From positions 186,001-250,000 of the forward strand of contig NZ_CP127039.1 of NCBI RefSeq assembly GCF_030316605.1: a stretch of DNA of 64,000 bases. Direction: 5' to 3'. The translations under genes and the position numbers were made by a program. The DNA is from Spiroplasma ixodetis Y32. Lineage in GTDB: Bacteria > Bacillota_I > Bacilli_A > Mycoplasmatales > VBWQ01. Below, piece after piece: positions 63,960 through 64,000 of the stretch (within the stretch, counting starts at the first letter, position 1; every line of letters starts with the position of its first letter). Below the pieces are notes generated by a model. The model did not search any database and was not told where the DNA came from. It saw only the letters and a list, made by a program, of their open reading frames with translations.

Positions 63960-64000
63960 AGAAAAATTACTTGAATATCTTAAATATGAATGAGAATGAA
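63952..64000 (+). CDS. Small protein, second of a repeated pair (partial)
   Basis: MNKEKLLEYLKYEWEW, cut by the window edge. The start ATGAATAAAGAAAAATTACT is identical to that of the previous gene, implying tandem duplication. Confidence 0.45.

Larger units (their letters stand above)
61870..64000 (+). mobile_element. Virus-like element B (left part)
   Basis: Starts with GGGAGCGTGGCGAAGATGTC, identical over 20 bases to element A's left end, directly after IS3 sequence. Leader and first three genes match A; gene content then diverges. It continues past the window. None of the seen genes is broken, unlike in A. Confidence 0.65.

Overview
The window is AT-rich (roughly a quarter G+C) and reads correctly only when TGA encodes tryptophan (genetic code 4); most housekeeping genes carry in-frame TGA at conserved Trp positions. 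Together with SpV1-type plectrovirus genes and a mollicute-type gene content, this points to a Spiroplasma chromosome. The species cannot be settled from the sequence alone.

Housekeeping blocks sit between dense accessory islands. Region 1-2.95 kb is a degraded island: an IS3-family end, an SpV1-ORF3-type insertion sequence, and a HEPN-like gene that this insertion cut in two. Region 2.95-9.1 kb holds a deoxynucleoside kinase, rpsF-ssb-rpsR, gdpP-rplI-dnaB. Region 9.1-13 kb holds two IS1595/ISXO2-like copies, a broken TrlF-like ATPase, a 38-bp mini-element and an ISLre2-like relic. Region 13-19.6 kb is rpmE, a MalK-type ABC protein with degenerate motifs, nrnA, tdk, prfA, a membrane protein and prmC. 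Region 19.6-23.4 kb has an IS3 element inside a regulator-like gene and an IS1595-like copy inside a small gene. Region 23.6-27.1 kb holds a YrdC/Sua5 enzyme, membrane proteins, a lipoprotein with a duplicated domain and an HNH-like protein.

Region 27.3-39.45 kb is the most unusual part: an integrated virus-like element (element A), about 8.4 kb once four IS1595-like insertions are removed. It has imperfect 26-bp terminal inverted repeats, a long conserved non-coding leader with terminators, a covarying hairpin before the first gene, a RuvC-like resolvase, and probable virion genes. A second copy (element B) begins at 61,870 and runs off the right edge. Its left end sits inside a decayed IS3 copy. 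I cannot match A and B to a virus group I know.

Region 39.7-47.6 kb carries upp and a complete F-type ATP synthase operon (atpI-B-E-F-H-A-G-D-C) followed by a DUF1146-like gene. Region 48.2-55.15 kb is a decayed SpV1-like plectrovirus: a nested hairpin, coat-like membrane proteins, adsorption-like and Zot-like genes with frameshifts, and a GC-rich hairpin cluster that may be its origin. Region 55.2-59.7 kb holds a glucose/GlcNAc-type PTS EIICBB, an IS1595 copy in a small gene, a membrane protein and an AlkD-like protein.

Ten near-identical IS1595-like copies (940-941 bp), seven with exact 8-bp target duplications, show a recent transposition burst that mostly hit accessory DNA. Metabolic and information genes are intact, while the prophage and defence-like genes are largely broken by IS insertion or single-base frameshifts.
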